Notes: a model not told the origin generated them from the sequence alone. A stretch of DNA of 24,184 nucleotides from Gnetum montanum (GCA_015680685.1 MNCI01005808.1:21336-45519); one strand, 5' to 3'. Counted from the first letter of the stretch, positions 1-11,604 are shown. Program-made: numbers and translations.

Positions 1-2953
1 GAGATTAACACAAGTATTGATTAGGAAGACACTAGTAATTCATGTATATACACTAGTAATTCATATGGTTGGGTGTAGGGAATACTTACTACTCATCAAT
101 GTCATTTATGCCTAATGCTAAGATAAATGTGCTACTTTGAAAAATGTGCAAAAGTTACATTTTGACTTCCTTTACTACTTATAGATTTGTTGCGACCTCG
201 AAATTACCATCGCTACAAGAAGGAGATGAGATGATGCAGTAAAAAGATAGTGTTGAAGTGTAAAGCAAAAAATCATGAAAACAACAAATTATGGATTAAA
301 CATTTGAAACTAGGGTTAGATCAATAAAGGAACCATCATAAAAAAGGAAAACATGTCTAAGATGGTAAGGTGCTTATGAAAATTGATAGAATTAAGCTTA
401 TTGCCTCTTCCTTGAGAGATCAACTATGCATAAAGCTTCATCAAGCACAAACAAGTTCAGATCTAGAAATCACCAACAAATTTGCCAAGCACAACCATGA
501 GCATGAGATTAGAAAAAAGAAAGCAATGCACAATTAATTCTAGAGAGCCAATGTTGTCAAGTATTTATAAACACAAAAGGTAGGGTTTGCGCAACTTCAA
601 GAATAAATAATTAATAACCTATTTTTTTTTAAAAAAATAGTAATATATATTCACAAAAATGATCCAGTGGTCAACCAATAGATTAAATTCACTACTAGAC
701 TAAGCCAACATGTCCAAGAATGGGCTCCAAGATAAAATAAAAGAATAACTAAATTAATCTCAAATGTTTATTAACATATCTTATAACTATATTGTTACCT
801 TATTTCAAAATTATAAAATAAAATATAATATAAAAATATAAATTTAAACATAAATAAACTTCTAGTAATGGATCACCATCATCCTTCTAGTCTATCCACA
901 CTTAAGAGGAACAAAAGTTAGCACTGATAATTAGAAAATAAATCCAAATAAAAATAAAATATTAATGTATTAATTGTAAGCAAACAATCAAAAGTCCAAA
1001 CCTTAAGATAAATAATAATTAAAAGGTCTCAAGTTCTAGTCTCAATAGCATAAAAGAATGGGTATTAACATACATTAGCAAAGAACAATGCAATATTAGA
1101 TAATAAAATATAATATTAATCTTAAGGAACATGAATAATAATGGAGAACAATGCAAAGGTTCTAAGTTCTAAACACAGGGTGTTACAATATACATTAAGG
1201 ATAATCATCTTAACGTTCAATATTTATCTCACTAAGATGAGGTTTTAAGAGGATGGTGGATGAGCGAAAGCCTAACCTTTTTCGAATGGTTGTACCCAAG
1301 CTCTAACTAGGTCTTGAAGTTTAAGAAACAAAGACCAAAATGCTATAGTTATCCTACTATTTATAAAAATCTTTGAGTTACAACAAGTTGATATAGGAAA
1401 AAAATTAACTTTAATATTTACACAAGCATTAACAACCTTTAACATCTCAATAAAATACACATTAATAAATAATAAAATGTAGAGTACATCAATAGGAAAC
1501 ACAATAATTATACAGGAACTGAATCTTATAGAAAACGCAACTAATGATTTATACATTGGCAGCCTTCAAGTGTCTATGGTAGTCAGCAAAAAGGCATTGT
1601 GACTACTTACTGGAAAAAAAAATTCTTCAGTTTAGGATGTAGATTTCCCAATAAGTCCCGGGGACGTCGGTGCAACGTCCATTGAAATTTCACTCAAAAT
1701 TTTGATAAGAAATGCACGTAAAGGACCAAACTCACCGAAACTTGGGTTGAAAACCATAATAAACTCAGGGAAAATGAGAAAGTCAGGAAATATAAAACCA
1801 AATCAGTCCACTTAATTTTTTTCATATTATTATAAAAATGTGTTATTTTAGTATACTTTCCCTCTAGCATATAGGACTATCTTTCCAAAATCCACTCAAG
1901 TTCTAAACTCTCTTCATTTAAAATTTTTATTATTTACGCATTTTAAAGACCAAATCTTTCACCAAAACTGTTACTAAATATCATCATAACCTCAGAGATG
2001 AATAATGTCGAAAATATATAAACCGTTAGAATTTCTTATTTCGGCATGTCCCTCTAGCAATCCATACCACATTACCTTCCAGACTCTCCTAAAATGAGCT
2101 TCATTGTCCCGTGTTCCAATGCCCTGTGAAGATAAACCTGATGTTTATTCCATAACTTTAAGTCTAAGAAAACATACGATTTAAATTCACGCATAGAGGC
2201 TGTAATTAATAATTAGCTTGGTTATATATTTATAATTTGGCTGAGAAAATCCTTTTTGTTCTGGCAAACAAAGATTTATGTCTTTTATAAATCCTCTGCA
2301 TACTGCATACTTACGGGTATAGAAAATTATTTCATAAAAAATTATGGTATATATACCCAGAGTTTGTTTTTTTTAATGAATTAGACAGATATATGTAATA
2401 AAATTGACAAGTGCTATATAAAGCTCAAGCATGCACATACAAAGTAAAATAATACAAAATTAAATTTATGCTAATTTTATTATGGATGAAATATTCTCTG
2501 ACTTACCAATATTATTTAGCATTACTAATCTATGAGAACTAGCTTCTCTGCCAAAATTATAAATCAGGCTTATTATAAATCAGGCTTCTTGTACATGTAA
2601 GTGTAGAATTTATCTCAACCATTATAAATTCAAACGACCTACAAGACATGACATATACTTGATGTTTATCATGATAATCCTACATCTCTCAGAAAAACAC
2701 AACTATAAAAATTTGTGTATTGACAACGGCCAGCTATTTATCCCAGCAATTTAGAATTTTACATGTAGATACAAGATTTCCATGGACTTTCTAGAATCCA
2801 AACATACACAAGCTTTATTACAAATAAATACACAAAAGCAAAGATAAGACTCATATCATGCATGCAGGATACATTGTTCCCATTGTTAAAGATGTACAGG
2901 TCACAACGGGTCACAACGGATATTTGCTGTTTGAGACGCATGGAACTTCTAAC
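1..2953. other. AT-rich region without recognisable gene
   Basis: I read both strands and found no convincing protein family, RNA gene or LTR end. The stretch is strongly AT-rich with many stops in all frames. Small local features are a 14-bp direct repeat (cactagtaattcat) at 30-43 and 51-64, a short plus-strand ORF at 376-537 (53 codons, lysine and histidine rich, no family recognised), and a small GC-rich island near 1655-1685 (cccggggacgtcgg). The composition contrasts sharply with the nested elements to the right. It may be host intergenic DNA or a very old repeat. Confidence 0.6.
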
Positions 2954-2970
2954 TTTAGGGTTTAGGGTTA
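2954..2970 (+). repeat. Short plant telomere-type repeat
   Basis: Two full TTTAGGG units followed by TTA. This matches the common plant telomere unit, and its complement is a telo-box (AAACCCTA). At only 2.4 units it could be an interstitial telomere remnant, a telo-box or chance. No array surrounds it. Confidence 0.4.
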
Positions 2971-3337
2971 TTTGCTGTAGTGCGATTAACGTTGATTTAC
3001 AATATTTTTAACATTTTTTGCATTAGGATGAATATATAAACTCATCATTATTTACAAGATTCTTAGTATTAGAGTGTCATTAGCATATCATTGTAGAATT
3101 GAAAGTGGAAGAAAGATTTAGCTTTTTTCAGGAAAAGAGCACCTATATGACATTCTACAAGCCTTTGAAGCCTTTGAAGATGAGCTGCATCTTTCACTAC
3201 CTATTTGAAACATTGTTATAATGTTGCAACCAAACTTTATATGATTCGTTTTCGTTGATGGGCATGGTACTTGGTTAATTTTCATAGTCTATCTTTGCTT
3301 TGCAAAACAAAATTTGTGGATTGCACAAGAAATCTAG
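2971..3337. other. Non-coding flank, nothing recognised
   Basis: AT-rich sequence with no coding potential or RNA gene that I can see. The far end of the copia 3' LTR may fall in this stretch or shortly to its right. Its partner LTR is not in the window, so the boundary cannot be set. Confidence 0.4.
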
Positions 3338-3431
3338 ATGCATAGATAATCAGAAATGCACAATGCAAAAGCAAATGGCACAAAGTATTCACATGCATAA
3401 ATAACTGGAAATGCACAATGCTTGAGCAAAT
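3338..3431. repeat. 55-bp-period direct repeat, two copies
   Basis: Segments 3338-3376 and 3393-3431 are imperfect copies built around atgcataRATAA...aatgcacaatgc, offset by 55 bp. The pair lies near or inside the distal part of the copia 3' LTR. Confidence 0.55.
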
Positions 3432-3489
3432 AGAATTGACCTTTGGCCATTGATGCCTCAGATTAAACTTGGTGTTCAAATTCTTCTTT

Positions 3490-3788
3490 CACACCAGTGC
3501 TCTGCAATGGTATGCAACCTTTAAGCATCTATGAAAGGGACCAGAATTGCAATCCTACTATGATTCATGATGCCTTTGTTCTCCCATCAAGAATGAATTT
3601 ATAGGCCACAGAATTGGTTATTATGAGAAATTAAAAAAAAAAAGAGACCCAATGCCAATGCATAAATGGATATGCAGGCCACCTTAACGCATTAACATAC
3701 ACATCAAGGTGGAAAACACGTTACTTGATGTGTACACGTAAACATGGAAAACCCATTACTTGACGTGTATGCATAAATGCGTGTTACA
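3490..3788 (-). mobile_element. Ty1/copia 3' LTR (distal end not located)
   Basis: Read on the minus strand, the sequence after the copia polypurine tract begins TGTAACAC at 3788. This is the expected TG start of a 3' LTR directly after an AAGTGRRAGAT tract. A TATA-like box lies about 185 bp in (3596-3603). A 36-bp imperfect tandem pair sits at its start (about 3709-3744 and 3745-3780, each with the ttacttgaYgtgta core). The partner 5' LTR is not in the window, so the CA end cannot be fixed and the given left limit is only a minimum. Confidence 0.55.
3596..3603 (-). promoter_or_regulatory. TATA-like box in copia LTR
   Basis: The minus strand reads TATAAATT after GGCC, in a position suitable for a U3 promoter. 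It is inferred from motif and context only. Confidence 0.4.
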
Positions 3789-3799
3789 ATCTTTCACTT
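3789..3799 (-). other. Copia polypurine tract
   Basis: The minus strand reads AAGTGAAAGAT immediately before the TGTAACAC LTR start. Plant copia elements typically have an AAGTGGGAGAT-type tract here, which primes plus-strand DNA synthesis. Two G to A changes from that form are visible. Confidence 0.6.
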
Positions 3800-4078
3800 G
3801 GTCTCCATATTTAATCAAGTCCAAAGTTCAAGAAATAAATGCATGAATCATGGCGATAGTTTCTTTTAATGTAAGTATTATCTTTGATGTATTACAATGC
3901 ATTATCTCTCAAACATAATTCCTTAGATGGTAACTAGCTTTATGAATAAACCAATGTTCATTCTAGGTCTTGTCATATGTGAATTTTCGCTTTCATAACT
4001 GTATGCACAAACCATATGAGAAAATAGCACAATTGAATAAGAGTTTCATTGAGACTATAAATTTGTACGTACAACAAA

Positions 4079-4778
4079 TTACATTATGGAATCAAGTTCC
4101 ATCTGAACTACATAATCCTTAAATGACTTTGGTGGCATTCCTTTTGTCAAAGGATCAACTATCATCAATTTAATGCATATATGCTCAATGATCACTTTGT
4201 TTTCCTTAATGCATTCCCTTGTGGCTAAGTACTTTATGTCAATGTGTTTACTTTGATTACCACTCTTATTATTCTTAGCCATAAAGATGGTAGCTAAATT
4301 GTCACAAAACATTCTTAATGGCCTGGATATAGAATCCACAATTCTAAGCTCTGATATGAAACTCTTTAATCATACACCATGTGAAGTAGCCTCAAAATAA
4401 GAAACAAACTTTGCCTCCATGGTGGAAGTAGCAACCAAAGTTTGCTTTCCACTCCTCCAAGATATAGCTCCTCCAATCGGTATAAAAACATAACTAGATG
4501 TTGATTTCTGTGAATTAACACAGCTAGCAAAGTCTAAATCGAAGTAGCCAGCCACCTCCAAGGACTCAGTTTGTTTATACATAAACCAGTAATCTTTTGC
4601 ACCTTGAAGGTACCTCATCACTTTCTCCAATGGTCAATACTTGGAATACTATGATATTTGCCCAACATTCCCATAGCAAATGCAATGTCAGGTCTTGTGC
4701 AAACCTGAGCATACATAAGCCTTCCAATAGTTGAAGCATATGAAATGTTGCTCATATGAATTTTCTCTAAATCATTCC
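4079..4778 (-). pseudogene. Ty1/copia pol, RT end and RNase H (3' part)
   Basis: Reverse transcriptase/RNase H end of a copia polyprotein, read from 4778 down to 4079. Clear family blocks are YASTIGRLMYAQVCTRPDIAFA at the RT C-terminus, then VMRYLQG, the RNase H start with FDLDFAS, ISWRSGKQT, ATSTMEAKF, LRMFCDN, SKHIDIKY and LTKGMPP near the end. Breaks are a frameshift near 4628, before VMRYLQG, and a TGA near 4367 at a position that is normally Trp. The rest of this pol lies at 20617-21270. The Tat element separates the two halves at 4779-4783, and the codon frame is continuous across it when one target-site copy is discounted. It is non-functional. Confidence 0.9.
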
Positions 4779-5394
4779 TAGGGTGAAACACCCCAAAAAA
4801 TTCAAAGTCACTCTTGCTTCACCAGGCCTTGCAATTCGCGTAGCACCACAACAGTTCTTCAGGAGGAGAACGTTTTGAGTTCAGGACGGCCAATTTGGCA
4901 AATTATCTAGTTTAGGTCTAAACAAGCTCTAAGGGTCATCCTGCCTGCCCACCTAAGTAGTGTGTCGAGCCAAAAACCTACTCAGAAGCAACATGCAAAG
5001 TTGGCAGCAGCATTCTAGATGCGCGAAATAGTTCAACAAGTTTTCTAAGTCACGAAGTCTGCTACGCTACGCTACGCCTTGCTATGTTATGTAGCAAGCT
5101 TCAAAAGACGATTGCAGAACAAAGTGTGACGCTATGCCACATAACGTAGTGTAGCATGGCAATAGCTTCACCACCAATTCCCCACGCCCAATTTCAAGTC
5201 CTTCAACAATGTCCCTTTCCGTCAAGAAGCAGTGGACCATGTCTACTGCTACGCTACACTAAGCTACAAGGCGCAGCGAGGTGTAGCAATCCTGCGGAAG
5301 AGACAGAAGGTAGCTCAAAGGGTGGAATCAGCAACTTTGCAAGTCTCGCAGAAGAAAAGTTCACAAATCGACAAAGTTTTCGTAACTAAGACCG

Positions 5395-5448
5395 GTTGCT
5401 ACACTACGTTACGTTATGTAGCATAGCATAGCATAGCAAGCATGCAAC
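5395..5448. repeat. GCTACG/TAGCATAGC inverted repeat in left LTR
   Basis: The left arm begins gttgctacactacg and the right arm contains tagcatagcatagc and ends gcatgcaac. The arms pair imperfectly to give a long hairpin. The matching site in the right LTR (19568-19612) is more regular. Confidence 0.6.
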
Positions 5449-5677
5449 ACACATGTAGCGGGATGCACGACAAGGTGCTATGCTACGCCAAGCATGCTAC
5501 ACTACAAAGCACAGTAGGGCATGCGGGTGGTTGTGCGACATCAATGCACTTTGCCTAATTAGACCGTTGGCACACGTCTCCAGATGTTGACGATGCAATT
5601 ACAGCATGACAGGCTCACAATTACAGCACAACAAGCATGCATTACAACGGTCATGCAAGTCCAACGGTCATACATGG

Positions 5678-5744
5678 CACGTGTGGCGTCAGAAAGTTAA
5701 CGTGGGCCCAAGGCACGTGGCTTCCAAACTACCCCTTTCACGTG
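5678..5744 (+). promoter_or_regulatory. Three CACGTG (G-box/ABRE-like) motifs
   Basis: CACGTG occurs at 5678-5683, 5714-5719 and 5739-5744, just upstream of the TATA box. G-box and ABRE cores of this type bind bZIP and bHLH factors in plants. In the right LTR only the first survives. The other two read CACATG and GCATGC, consistent with CpG decay. Confidence 0.45.
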
Positions 5745-5755
5745 TCCTTTAGCCC

Positions 5756-5763
5756 TATAAATA
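5756..5763 (+). promoter_or_regulatory. TATA box of left LTR
   Basis: TATAAATA followed by CCCC, conserved at the matching place in the right LTR (19920-19927). This is the likely U3 promoter, with transcription starting roughly 30 bp downstream. Confidence 0.6.
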
Positions 5764-6447
5764 CCCCAACAAGCGACATTCAAAGGGTTCAGAATTTTTT
5801 GAAGAAACAGCATTCAAAAGTGAGGAATTCTCCCTGATTCCTTGACTTTTCATCTCCCTGGCATTCACTCTGGCATTCAAGTTTTCTTTCATGTGCATCG
5901 TAACATCAAGCATTGTAAGCTTTCTCTTTGACACTACAAATAGTTAGCATTTTTAGCTGGCATTTTGTCCCATCCCCTTTCTACCACCTTGGTAGAATCC
6001 CTACATTGTTAGCGCCCAAGGCCACGCCCAAGCGCACAACCTGTTTTGCTCTACACGTCTCGATTACTCTCGGGATCTCTGCACTCCGCCACGCTGTGCA
6101 ACCAACTGTATCCACCTTAACAGAGCAAGCTTGTAGCTTCGAAGTGGTGCATTTGTTCTAATCGTATTTTACTTTGTTTCCTGCTTATTGTTGCATTTTT
6201 ACACTATTTTATTTTTTTGCTTTATTCACTTTCAAGCATTACTCCGCATTTCCATTCTTGTTTCAAAAATATATGTTGCAAAAGGCTATATAGACACCAA
6301 TTAAGTCCCTGTCTGATCGACCAGACCATTCAGGGTGCCCCATATCAGCACACGCCTAGCATGGCCCTCCCGCGGGTATGGGGTCGAAACTGTCGCGCCC
6401 GTCGACCCCTTGGTGTTTTACAGCCATCGACGTTTTTAGCCACTATA

Positions 6448-6471
6448 GTTTTTTGATACTAGAAGGAGGGC
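6448..6471 (+). other. Candidate primer binding site (degenerate)
   Basis: The PBS should lie directly after the LTR. The sequence there is gttttttgatactagaagga, followed by gggcc. A functional site should contain TGG pairing with a tRNA CCA end; here the best match is TTGATAC, so one base is probably mutated. I cannot assign the priming tRNA. Confidence 0.35.
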
Positions 6472-6494
6472 CTTTTGGTGCCTTTTCCGCGTGT

Positions 6495-7050
6495 CATGAT
6501 AGTTCTGTCAGCCTTCTGCACCCTGATACACATAAGTGTAGACGTGACACCCTTTTGCGGTTGTTTGAGCTTTGTGTGGTGCAGATCGGTCACCTCAACA
6601 GTTCCTCGGGAGCCCTACAAAACACAAGACCTCCGATCGCCAGCTAACTAGTTCATCTTATGGTAGTCTCGCATGCGTTCTGTACCCCATCTCGCGTGGT
6701 ATAGAGCAGTCACTTCGACGGTCCCTCGGGGATCCTGCGAGATGCAAAGTTTTCTTGACCACTAGTTATCTTGCCCATCTTATGGTAGTCTTGCATGTAT
6801 TCTGTACCCCATCTCACATGGTACAGAACGGTCGCTTCGACGGTCAATCGGGGATCCTGTGAGATGCAAAGCCTTCTCGGTCACTAGCTAGCTTTCCTAC
6901 CTTACAGTAGTCTTGTGTGCATTCTGCACCCTATCACGCACTGACATAAACGTGACACCCATTTGTGGTTGTTTACACCTTGTGTGGTGCAAGTCGGTCA
7001 CCTCGACGGTTCCTCTATAATCCGACAAGACGTAAAGCCTTCTTTTTTGC
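6495..7050 (+). repeat. Leader repeats, four units (long-short-short-long)
   Basis: Units are about 6495-6653, 6654-6775, 6776-6897 and 6898-7050. Shared blocks are tctgYaccccatc, tggtRcaRaNcggtcac, cgacggt and cctcggggatcctgcgagat. Units 2 and 3 are 122 bp and nearly the same. Units 1 and 4 are longer and carry an extra segment with gacgtgacaccc and tgcggttgttt. They fill the untranslated leader between the 5' LTR and gag. Confidence 0.7.
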
Positions 7051-7127
7051 TGTTTTTCAATTTCCTTGTTCGTTTCACACTCTTTTGCATAACTTTTGTA
7101 CTTTTTTACATAACTACTTGATTAACA

Positions 7128-9951
7128 ATGGCTTTTTCAACTACCGCTGTTAACACCTTCAACGTGGAGGTGCCCATCATGGTTCAAGGCACCACTAGTG
7201 TTGAACAACTGTTGTATCCAATGCTGGAAACACGTTGATCCCTCAGGATCCAAAATCGAGGGCCTGAGGGCTTGGCCTAGCAACATGAGTGTTACAACTT
7301 CCTTTGTGCAAAGGTTCAAGCAAACCTGCCTTTGGATGTACATGAGCTCGAAAGCAAACATAGCTTTGAGTTCGCATACTGCGACGGGAAGGAGTTTGCT
7401 CCCACTCCCGATGTTTCCATACCTTTGACACAGATAAACCAAAGGCTGCCGGACCAGCTAATCCAGTTGGCTTGGCTTAGGGAGCAACAGGACACAACGT
7501 CCAACCAGGACGATGCCTTTAAAGATGGACAGGAGGAACTCGATTCCCAATCTGACGAGAGAGGTCAAGCCAACCTCATTCCTGTCCCTCCTACATAATC
7601 CTTCTGGGCCAACCCGTTGTCTATCACCACTCCCTTTGCCATCATGCCTACACTTCCGCAGCCTACAACTGCAACCACAATGGGTAGCCATGCCACATTC
7701 CTAGCGTATCATTGCCCTTATTCCCCTGTTGCATTTGCAGCGACTGTGCTCCACAAACTGTTCATCAGCACATTCCTGTAGCACATAACACGCCAATCAC
7801 GGCTACCCTGCCACATGTCCACACTATACCTGCTTCGCAATCGCACATAACTTCCATGTCAATTCCTACGCTCACATCTATTCCACCCATTGTGGTGAGC
7901 CCTGGCCTGCCCACGTGGTGGACCCTGTTTGCTTCTTCGCCTATTCTACAACCATCGTAGATGTCTCACTATGTTAGCCCTCAGACCTACCAAACCCTGC
8001 AAACGATACATCCTAACACGTGGCCATGGTCTGTTCCGTCGGTGACACAAGCAGTCTATTCATCAACTCAACCTGCAGTTGCTACTCCAACAGCACCACC
8101 TACCAGGTGGTGGACAACGCAAGTAGCACCGTTACTGGGAGTGGTCCCAATGGCATCGCCGATGGGCCAAGCCGCTACCCCCGCCATGCCATAGGTGGAA
8201 GCTACCTCCATAGCCCCCCAACCATCTACAACATCTCCAGGTCTGGACCAAGTGTTTCAGCTCAGCTAGACCCTCACTAAGAAAATAAAATGCCTCAAAG
8301 CTATTGGGTCTGACATGGTACAAGTTATGGACTTTTACCAGAACGACCCCGTTAGCCCTGCAATCCTTGCTTTGACGCTACCCCCAAGGATGTCTCTCCT
8401 ATACTTCACGAAGTATGATGGGGAGGGAGATCCCAACACTCATCTTGTTACCTTTAGGTCTGAGTCTTTGTTATTGCAACAATGGCCGCACACGATCATT
8501 CGCGTCTTCGCCATGTCCCTAGCAAGAAAAGCCCTAGACTGGTACCACGTGTTGCCATGCTCATCCATTTCAACTTTGGAAGAGCTCCTAACCCAATTCG
8601 TGACACGCTTCAAGTACAACTTGAAGCTAGAAACCACGTTGGATGAGTTGATGAGTGTGAAGCAAGACCTACTAGAACTAGTCCAGAAGTTCATTCAACG
8701 TTGGAGCGCAACCCTTAATGAAATTTGTGAGCCCATCGCAGAGGCCCACCTGCTGGCAATCTTTAAGGACGCAGTGAATAACTTCATCAAGTTTAAACTA
8801 TACTACCTCGCTCCACACTCTCTTAGTTAGGCTTTCACTCAGACTAAGAGCATACAGGATGCACCCGAAGCAAGCAAAGACCTAGCCTACATTGCTTACA
8901 AAAACACCTTCGCAAAGAAGGACAAAGGTAAGGCCCCAACAACCACAGTGGCCGCTGTGGCAACCGAGGCCAAGCCCAAACCCAGCAGCAGTGGTAGCAA
9001 GAATAATAAGAAATTGGTCGTACCCGCGGCTAACCCCATGCCCAAACAGGGCCACATGCCGCAACCTGCTACACCTATGCCCAAGACATCTGCACAACCC
9101 AAACCTAAATTTGAGCATAAAGATCGCTCAAAGTACACCCTGCTGTCTCTAAAGCCTTCAGAGCTTCTGAAGCAACTGCTGGCAGCGGGATCCATCCAAC
9201 ATAAGTAGATGTCAGAAGAGGAAAACAAGAGACATCAATGCTACTGCGAGCTCCTTAGGAATCCCTCTTTGGCCTTGCCCAATGAACCTCCAGTTCCTAG
9301 GGGTTTCAGGCTAGATAGGTTTTGTGACTACCACCAACAATGTGGTCACAACACAGATTATTATCTATCGTTGCAGGATGACATCCAAAGATTAATCGGC
9401 CTAGGGAAACTGGTGCTGGATGAAAGCAACCCAGTGCATCCTAAAAAGCAATCTATGTATGTCTACATGGATCCCCTCAACGCCAACAATTCTGGTTACA
9501 TCATCAACACTATTGACATTGACAATGATCCTAGGCCACCTTGGCAGCCCTTTGTGGTCTGCATGCCTCAACGTAGTGCACCAGCACCACCAGCGGCTAG
9601 TCTGAGCTCACAATAGCCGTTCATCCTAAAAGTCCCACCACAGGCATCCACCTTTGCGCCACCTATTAGAGGGGCCACGCGGTCCCATCAGTTAACACCT
9701 CTAGCCCCATTCCTCATCAGGGGTCCGACGCCTTTGATGGCCCCTATCTTGCGCAAAAAAGTTGAATAGCCTCCTCGCACGACAAGGCAAGAAGTCCACT
9801 TGGTGGGCAAGATGTCGAAGGGAAGTACTGTCAAGGGTATTCCCAAGCCTACGTCTCCATCCCTTGCATCTGCATCTTTGCCCCCAAAGACAAAGGTTGA
9901 CATGACCACGCAGCCTGCATCATCCTGCCGACAAGGATTTTAACCTAGATC
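7128..9951 (+). pseudogene. gag: Tat-like gag (degraded)
   Basis: Structural capsid polyprotein of the Tat element. The likely start is ATG 7128, frame 0, which stays recognisable to about 7740. Coding then shifts to the frame that runs to the end of PR. The N-terminal third is Pro/Thr/Gln rich. The gag core is at about 8315-8830, with KYDGEGDPNTHL, ALDWYHVLP and LTQFVTRFK, typical of plant Ty3/gypsy gag. A Lys/Pro/Ala-rich linker follows (8890-9120). A zinc-finger-like CDYHQQCGHNTDYYLSLQ sits near 9324-9375; Tat relatives usually have CxxHxxxGHxTxxC, so the last Cys is Tyr here. In-frame stops include a TGA near 7236, a TAA near 7598 and TAGs at 7958, 8192, 8828, 9206, 9614 and 9767. There is no separate gene boundary before PR. 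Confidence 0.85.
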
Positions 9952-10009
9952 CAAAGTCACCTCTCCTTGGTAGATTCATATTCTAGGATAAATCAAAGAG
10001 GAGGAAAGT

Positions 10010-10918
10010 GTCAAACAAGAGGGCAGTCAAGATTTCTTGGATGCCCTCACCCAGTTCAAGCAAGCTCTAAAGCAGAAAAATGCTACACTGAGATTGTACG
10101 ACCTAATTATGACATCTTTACCCCACTACGAGGCTCTAATTCGCATGTTAATGGTGGTTCCGGTCGACGAGAACAGGACAGCGGAAGAGGAAGTGATCCA
10201 TTCGGTCATGCTTTCCTCTGTATCCGTGGAGTCCATGACACCTCAATTAACTTTCCATAACAACACCATTAGGGAAGATCCCAAAGGGGGTTAGGTGACT
10301 ATGGCGCCTCTCTTCATCACAATTCTGGTCGACCAACATCGGATCCAAAGGGTACACGTTGATGATGGGGTTGCCACAAACGTCATTTCCTTCCCTATTT
10401 TGGACAAGTTGGGATTGGTCAACCAGATCAAACCCACAATGACATCGTGTCTAAGGTCCTTCAATGGGGCATGCATCCTGGTGAAGGGCACAGTTCACGT
10501 AGACTTTGTAGCAGGGGACCACTTCCCTACAAATGCAACATTCATTGTGGTCGAGGAAATGCCCGAGTTTAACCTGATCTTGGGAAGATCATGGTTAGCG
10601 CAACTTAGGGCTATCTTCTCACCTATACACCAAGAAATCCACTTACCATACACAGGCAGGGAGGTGGTGATCCATGGTGACAAGGTAGCAACACAAGCAA
10701 TTAGCAACGTAGACATGGAGTAGGGTTCAGAGGTCACAACCTCTGAAAATGAAGTGCCTGCTCACGCATGTATTAACCATCCAGCGGAAGGATCGACCCA
10801 ATGAGCCAACTCCCAAATCGAAAATGCATGGGTTGAGTTTCCCTTCCAAGTAGAGGACGATGATGTAAATGAGGGCCCTAGCGAAACACCTCAGCTTCAT
10901 GTTTTGATCAACCCATAA
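10010..10918 (+). pseudogene. pro: Tat-like aspartic protease (PR), end of gag-PR ORF
   Basis: Retropepsin-type protease that would cleave the element's polyproteins. It is in the same frame as the gag core. The active-site loop reads VHVDDGVATNVIS (Asp codons at 10361-10366); relatives have VDNGS/A at this place. The C-terminal signature NLILGRSWLAQLRAIFSPIHQ is clear at about 10570-10640. A helical segment precedes it (10037-10200, DALTQFKQALKQKNATL...), like the Tat linker before PR. Stops are TAG at 10292, TAG at 10721, TGA near 10801 and a terminal TAA at 10916-10918. RT does not follow directly. It starts about 3.7 kb downstream, the position of the intron in Ogre elements. Confidence 0.85.
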
Positions 10919-11002
10919 TGGATCAAGAGGTAGCTACGCATAGTGTAGCAACCCTACTGCTTCCTGCTAAGTTGTCATTCCTTGTACATTCGCCGCTCCT
11001 TT

Positions 11003-11313
11003 GCTTTGTTAACATGCCATCCTTTTAGCATGCTACGCTATGGCCCAAAATGGCCTAAAACTAGCATTGTTTCTTTTCACTTTGTTAACATGCCATCCTT
11101 CTGGCATGCTACGCTACGGCCCGAAACGGCCTAAAACTAGCATCCTCACTTTTTTCTCTCTTAACATACTATCTCTTTTGGCAATGGCCCAAAATGGACT
11201 AAAAATAGCACTATTGCTTTTTGCTTTATTGACATATAATCCTTCTGGCATGTTACGCAATGGCCTGAGATGGCCTAAAACTAGCAATGGCCCGAAATGG
11301 CCTAAAACTAGCA
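11003..11313. repeat. Tandem array, about 4.5 units of 63-77 bp
   Basis: Units start near 11003, 11078, 11155, 11223 and 11286 (partial). Each has ttaacatNccatcctt, then ggcatgctacgctatggccc, then aatggcctaaaactagca. Units 3 to 5 are progressively shortened. The array sits between the end of gag-PR (plus strand) and the 3' end of the antisense gene (minus strand), so it separates two convergent coding regions. Apparent plus-strand ORFs here are by-products of the repeat. Confidence 0.75.
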
Positions 11314-11604
11314 TATGAGAGCATAAAAACCTTACATGATACACAAGCTAATGCAAAATTAGTTTCTTTTCTGAAGTGTTTCATTTTATTCAAAACTTTC
11401 ATCTATTGGCAACGTTTGCAAAATTTCAACATTTCAAAACTTCAAAAATTTCAAAAGAAATCTGGTGTTGTCATGGGTTGTCTCTATTTACATCATCCTC
11501 GCTGCTCATCTCCACTTCATATGCTTGTGCATCATCCTCCCCTACGTTGCCTTCTGCCGATTCTTCATTTCCTCCCTCTACAGGCCTTGCACCCTCATCT
11601 AGAG

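Larger units (their letters stand above)
4784..6447 (+). mobile_element. Tat element 5' LTR
   Basis: Starts TGAAACACCCC and ends CACTATA, aligned with the right LTR over nearly its whole length. It is about 200 bp longer than the right copy, because 5053-5297 has no counterpart there. It holds dense GCTACG/GCTATG runs (5058-5090, 5250-5270, 5395-5448, 5478-5510), three CACGTG boxes, and a TATA box at 5756-5763. Short ORFs inside it have no recognisable product and are not genes. The final CA has become TA, consistent with a C to T change. Confidence 0.9.

Noticed and set aside
376-537. Small plus-strand ORF, 53 codons
   Set aside because: No family recognised, no promoter or conservation evidence, and AT-rich surroundings. 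Probably chance.
1272-1556. Minus-strand ORF of 94 codons in the AT-rich flank
   Set aside because: Hydrophobic, Ile/Phe/Asn-rich composition as expected from AT-rich DNA; no recognisable domain.
5156-6647. Plus-strand ORFs of 60-90 codons in the left LTR and leader
   Set aside because: They lie in LTR and repeat sequence. Similar frames reappear in the right LTR only because the LTRs are copies. No protein family seen.
7137-7691. Minus-strand ORFs opposite gag
   Set aside because: Shadows of the plus-strand gag N-terminal frame, which has better composition and context. No splice logic as in the real antisense genes.
8882-9228. Minus-strand ORFs opposite the gag linker
   Set aside because: Gly/Leu/Cys-rich complements of a Lys/Pro/Ala-rich gag segment; shadow only.
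11040-11318. Plus-strand ORF of repeated peptide
   Set aside because: Produced by the tandem DNA array; unit lengths vary and are not multiples of three throughout.
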